Shown here: piece by piece, positions 61,599-64,000 of the stretch
How positions within the stretch are numbered: the first letter of the stretch is position 1
Layout of the letters: each line of letters opens with the position of its first letter
Source of the DNA: Flavobacterium ginsengisoli
GTDB lineage: Bacteria > Bacteroidota > Bacteroidia > Flavobacteriales > Flavobacteriaceae
Assembly (NCBI RefSeq): GCF_029625315.1
Contig: NZ_CP121110.1
Coordinates: 5,004,501 to 5,068,500, forward strand
DNA length: 64,000 bases
Direction of reading: 5' to 3'
Translations under genes and position numbers: made by a program
Notes under the pieces: generated by a model
Told to the model about the DNA's origin: nothing
Database searches by the model: none
The model's input: the letters and a program-made list of their open reading frames with translations, nothing else

Positions 61599-62212
61599 TT
61601 ACGTTAATAATGCAATCTCTTTTTCAATATTCGCTCTTGCTTTCTCTTCATACAAACCTCTAAATTCCTCAGTTTGAAAAATAAACTCATTTTCTAGAAA
61701 ATGCTTCAACGCTTTCGCACGTCCGGGTTTGTATAGAAAATCAGGATAGATGCGGTATTCTTTTCTAATTTGTTCAAAATAGATTTTATAATCTTCCCAA
61801 TCTTTAGCGAGGATTTTCAAATCAAAATCGATTAACCAGTTTATATCTTCAATCGCATTTTGCTGATGTTGTTGTGTTGCACAGATTGCATCAAAAACCA
61901 ATTGTTTATTTAGATTGATATTTTCAGGTAAAATTGCCAAAGCATATTCAGCACTTTTAAGTTCGTTATCTTTTTTAGAAGCCGAATAAACAAAATCATG
62001 ATAAAAAATAGAAAATAATATTTCGTTTGGATTTTGAAGTTGATCACGATAGGTTTCAAAACTGTCAATCATTTCTTTTAAATGCGTGAGATTATGATAA
62101 TGTCTTGATTTTTGGAATATGCCTTTTCTAAATTCAACCAGTTTTGCTGAATTTCATTTGCTGAAAAGCCAATATTCGAAAGCAATTCAGAATAGATTTT
62201 CTCTAAATTCAT
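61599..62212 (-). CDS. HD-superfamily metal-dependent phosphohydrolase (one frameshift)
   Basis: The start is ATG 62212 (MNLEKIYSELLSNIGFSANE). The T-run at 62117-62121 (coding A-run) is one base short; repair gives KAYSKKSRHYHNLTHLKEMID, which carries the first metal-binding His residues. The second motif is FSIFYHDFVYSASKKDNELKSA with the HD pair. Length is 204 residues, typical of the small predicted HD hydrolases of the COG4339 type. Substrate is unknown; nucleotides or 2',3'-cyclic phosphate ends are possibilities. It is divergent from the RNA cluster, with the dyad repeats between. Confidence 0.75.
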
Positions 62213-62242
62213 GTTGTTTTTTACTCAAATTTAAAATTCTTT

Positions 62243-62300
62243 TTTTACTGCGCAAAATAATTGCGTAGTAGTTTTAAAATCTTTGCTCAAGAAATAAAAC
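62243..62300. promoter_or_regulatory. Operator-like dyad repeat, copy A
   Basis: Imperfect direct repeat of 62331-62389 (offset 88 nt, about seven differences). The core ACTGCGCAA-N5-TTGCGTAGT (62247-62269) is a dyad with one mismatch. It is followed by AAAATCTTTG, a weak -7-like box. Likely binding site for the local regulator. Confidence 0.6.
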
Positions 62301-62330
62301 AAAAAGTATTTCTAAAAAATGAAACAAAAA

Positions 62331-62389
62331 TTTTACTACGCAAAATAACTGCGCACTAGTTTAAAAATCTTTGTTCAGGAAATAAAAAC
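62331..62389. promoter_or_regulatory. Operator-like dyad repeat, copy B
   Basis: Second copy: TTTTACTACGCAAAATAACT followed by GCGCACTAGTTT and AAAATCTTTG. It ends 34 nt before the first GGTCAA element of the RNA cluster. Confidence 0.6.
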
Positions 62390-62501
62390 AAACGTTCATA
62401 GAAATAAAAAAAGAATAAAATAGGTCAAGTTTGAGTTACTTCGAAAACACTTTCCAATGTACACACTTACACCATTACCTTTTTATTTTATAATCATAAT
62501 T

Positions 62502-62619
62502 GAGGCAGTAGCTCAGCGGTTAGAGCAGGTAGTTTTGAAATTATCCATCAAAGGTCAATCAAAACTTACTTCGTACACTTTTAATGTCCGGGTCATGGGT
62601 TCGAATCCCATCTGCTTCA
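62502..62619 (+). tRNA. tRNA-Lys(UUU)-like gene interrupted by 45 nt
   Basis: The acceptor GAGGCAG/CTGCTTC pairs fully (one G-T). T8-A9, the D-arm GCTC-AGCGGTTA-GAGC, the variable loop GGGTC and the T-arm ATGGG-TTCGAAT-CCCAT are all standard. Between D-arm and anticodon arm, bases 62530-62574 do not fit. Removing exactly these 45 nt leaves 73 nt with a perfect anticodon stem GGACA/TGTCC and loop CTTTTAA (anticodon UUU, Lys). The inserted segment contains array copy 2 and folds by AGTTTTGA (62531-62538) with TCAAAACT (62559-62566). No group I intron features are visible. It could be an intron-like insertion, a permanently split decoy or a nuclease-sensor RNA. Confidence 0.7.
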
Positions 62620-62633
62620 CAATTAATGGTCAA

Positions 62634-62689
62634 TTAAAACTTACTTCAGACAACGGCTACTTTCGGTTCGAATCCGAACATAGTTTTAA
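62634..62689 (+). ncRNA. tRNA-like fragment with T-arm, array copy 3
   Basis: TTAAAAC (62634-62640) can pair with GTTTTAA (62683-62689), like a 7-bp acceptor. Inside lies a complete T-arm, TTCGG-TTCGAAT-CCGAA (62662-62678). There is no D-arm or recognisable anticodon arm. Confidence 0.5.
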
Positions 62690-62719
62690 AATCATCATTA
62701 ATAAAAAAACGAGGGTCAA

Positions 62720-62773
62720 AATTAGCTTACTTCTTGGGGAAACCCGCAAACTTCCAATTTGAATCAGCTAATT
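62720..62773 (+). ncRNA. Degenerate tRNA-like fragment, array copy 4
   Basis: AATTAGC (62720-62726) pairs perfectly with GCTAATT (62767-62773). The enclosed segment has a GGGG-AAA-CCC-like hairpin and a T-loop-like TTTGAATC, but no full T-stem. Confidence 0.4.
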
Positions 62774-62871
62774 TATTACACTCCAATTTCAGGTCAAGTG
62801 TTTCTTACTTCAAAAATCTTTTAGGTAGAACTCAGAAACGCAATTATCTAAATTTTAAAAATTAAAAAAAA

Positions 62872-64000
62872 ATGAAAACAAAAGAATTATTAAAAATCAG
62901 TTTACGTCAAAATGCTATTTTCATTCCGTCAGAAATGATTGCGAATGACGTTAAAAATTTATCAGGAACAACATCAGTTTTGTTAGCCAATGTTTCAAAA
63001 CTTGGATTTACATTTTCTGAAACTTTGCTTCACGCTTTAAACAATGTGAGCCCAACTTATAAAATCGAGGTTTTAGAAGTTTTAAGAGAAGTGTTAGGAA
63101 CAGATAAAAACTGGACGCCATTGGTAAAAGAATGGAATGTTCCAACAGGTGAATCTGTTTTAGATCATATTATCACATATTTCGGAAATGTTTTTAAAAC
63201 TAAAAACGGAACAACTTTACAATGCGGACATATTATCCCTGATAATACTTTTCCATTAGAAAGATACAACGGTTGTCCGTTCTGCGGAACTCCGTTTGAA
63301 TTTGGAAAATTAGAAAATATCGGACAAGGAAGCAAATTGAAAATGTTGGAATTGTGGACAGAAAAAGATTTAAATGATTTCTATATATCGTTATTGCAAT
63401 CTAAAACCGCTTTAGACGCTACTCAGGTAGATAGTTTAAAAATGGCGATGCACTATTTGCCTTTACCAAAAGCTGAAGTAGCAATGAAGGAAACTTTAAT
63501 GCTGGTGATCGATCTTTTGATTGAAAATGGTAAAGAAAATGAGGCTTCTCAGTTTTTGAAAACACCAACAGATATCTTACGATACTTGTGGTATAAAAAC
63601 ACAGGAATACTTCAGATTATCGAGCCAAAAACGATTATCAAAAGAACATCAAAAAATGCTCAGCATTTCTACAATGTTTTAGATACGAGCGTTCAGGCCA
63701 GAATTGCATCAACAAATGATTTGAAACTAAAATATTCCCGAAAAGAATGTTTAATGGTGGCAAATTGGTTGAACAATATGAACATGGATGTTGAAGCGAT
63801 GTGCGAGACCATGCATCCAAAAAGAGGAATGTGGGTTCGTTTTATCCGAGCGTTGCGTTTGGCAGAATACAGCAAAAGAAAAGGGTTTGAGAAATTGAAT
63901 TTTTTAATGGATGTATTCTACAACCAAGTGTACGATGTTTGGCAAAGCAAAGTAGATTCGTCAAGATTGAAATTTGATGCCGATAAAACATTTGCCTTAT
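62872..64000 (+). CDS. Large helical protein with an embedded CxH...CxxC zinc motif (3' end outside window)
   Basis: ATG 62872 starts MKTKELLKISLRQNAIFIPS. The 376 residues seen are mainly helical with repeat-like pairs (VSKLGFTFSETLLHALNNVS), suggesting a HEAT-type or TROVE-like scaffold, although I see no certain TROVE signature. At residues 118-138, CGH...CPFCG (C118, H120, C135, C138) looks like a RING or zinc-ribbon insertion. No enzyme motif is visible. It follows the RNA array by 60 nt, same direction, so the array may be in its leader transcript. By position it is the candidate protein partner of these RNAs. The frame is intact to the window edge. Confidence 0.55.
   Translation, partial: MKTKELLKISLRQNAIFIPSEMIANDVKNLSGTTSVLLANVSKLGFTFSETLLHALNNVSPTYKIEVLEVLREVLGTDKNWTPLVKEWNVPTGESVLDHIITYFGNVFKTKNGTTLQCGHIIPDNTFPLERYNGCPFCGTPFEFGKLENIGQGSKLKMLELWTEKDLNDFYISLLQSKTALDATQVDSLKMAMHYLPLPKAEVAMKETLMLVIDLLIENGKENEASQFLKTPTDILRYLWYKNTGILQIIEPKTIIKRTSKNAQHFYNVLDTSVQARIASTNDLKLKYSRKECLMVANWLNNMNMDVEAMCETMHPKRGMWVRFIRALRLAEYSKRKGFEKLNFLMDVFYNQVYDVWQSKVDSSRLKFDADKTFAL

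Larger units (their letters stand above)
62423..62811 (+). repeat. Five-copy array of GGTCAA-N7-TTACTTC
   Basis: Copies at 62423-62442, 62553-62572, 62628-62647, 62714-62733 and 62792-62811, all in the same direction, all exactly 20 nt. Both flanks (6 and 7 nt) are invariant; the seven central bases differ each time: GTTTGAG, TCAAAAC, TTAAAAC, AATTAGC, GTGTTTC. Start-to-start distances are 130, 75, 86 and 78 nt. Between copies lie tRNA-like pieces. Downstream complements of N7 exist for copies 3 (62683-62689), 4 (62767-62773) and 5 (62835-62841, one G-T pair); copy 2 has one upstream (62532-62538). Not a CRISPR: the constant part is short and the spacing irregular. Confidence 0.85.

Noticed and set aside
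62530..62574. Group I intron in tRNA-Lys
   Set aside because: 45 nt is far too short and the insertion is in the anticodon stem, not the loop; no P/Q/R/S elements.
62457..62762. 101-codon open frame across the tRNA-like array
   Set aside because: It runs through the acceptor, D-arm and T-arm of the interrupted tRNA and repeats (GQSKLTS, GQLKLTS) only because the DNA element repeats.
62423..62811. CRISPR array
   Set aside because: Constant parts are 6 and 7 nt, variable cores only 7 nt, spacing irregular, and no cas genes are present.

Overview
The window reads as chromosome of a Flavobacterium-like bacterium (Bacteroidota). The signs are AT-rich DNA, Bacteroidota-type promoters (TTTG, about 20 nt, TAnnTTTG), a tmRNA whose tag ends GENNYALAA, a TonB-dependent receptor of the carboxypeptidase-regulatory type, and many families typical of this group (DUF4251, a LETM1-related protein, OxyR/Dps, an acyl-CoA dehydrogenase of about 600 residues). 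About 30 genes are split by single-base indels. They fall into two classes: losses in A/T homopolymers, and single-base gains inside or beside the pentamer GCAGC/GCTGC. These look like uncorrected long-read errors, so gene coordinates below join the pieces.

Layout. 1-5.7 kb: an asparagine/aspartate catabolic operon (AspT antiporter, aspartate 4-decarboxylase, periplasmic asparaginase, porin). 5.76-20.64 kb: a genomic island integrated at the 3' end of ssrA, bounded by 16-bp direct repeats. It carries a large serine recombinase, a Fic protein, a candidate structured RNA, an XRE-ImmA/IrrE regulator with a PIN-like partner, a Pycsar operon (PycTM, PycC) with an attached E2-like/SEC-C gene, a Septu-type ATPase/HNH pair, and a type I CBASS pair (CD-NTase, S-4TM effector) with a DUF3892 gene. 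The ssrA gene (tmRNA) follows at 20.63-21.02 kb.

21-60 kb is ordinary core genome: a serine hydrolase, an alanine/saccharopine dehydrogenase-like enzyme, fumarase, a TonB receptor, ArsC-like, a CAAX protease, MenE, RsmB, Kup, an ECF sigma factor with a membrane partner and a periplasmic partner, BCAT, MnmD, divergent oxyR/dps, a SulP transporter with carbonic anhydrase, SodC, chitinase, and a marR-fadB-fadA-fadE beta-oxidation operon. Dispersed inverted-repeat (REP-like) elements lie between core genes.

60.2-64 kb is the most unusual part. A WYL regulator and an HD-domain phosphohydrolase face a compact RNA-like cluster and a large protein of unknown function with a CxH...CxxC motif. The cluster contains five copies of a 20-nt element, GGTCAA-N7-TTACTTC, with exactly 7 variable bases in each. 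A tRNA-Lys(UUU)-like gene there is interrupted by 45 nt. Removing those 45 nt leaves a complete 73-nt cloverleaf. In three elements the variable N7 is complementary to a 7-mer downstream, and in one to a 7-mer upstream. Tandem dyad repeats lie in the divergent intergenic region. I read this as a candidate RNA-processing or RNA-repair locus with tRNA-derived RNA substrates.
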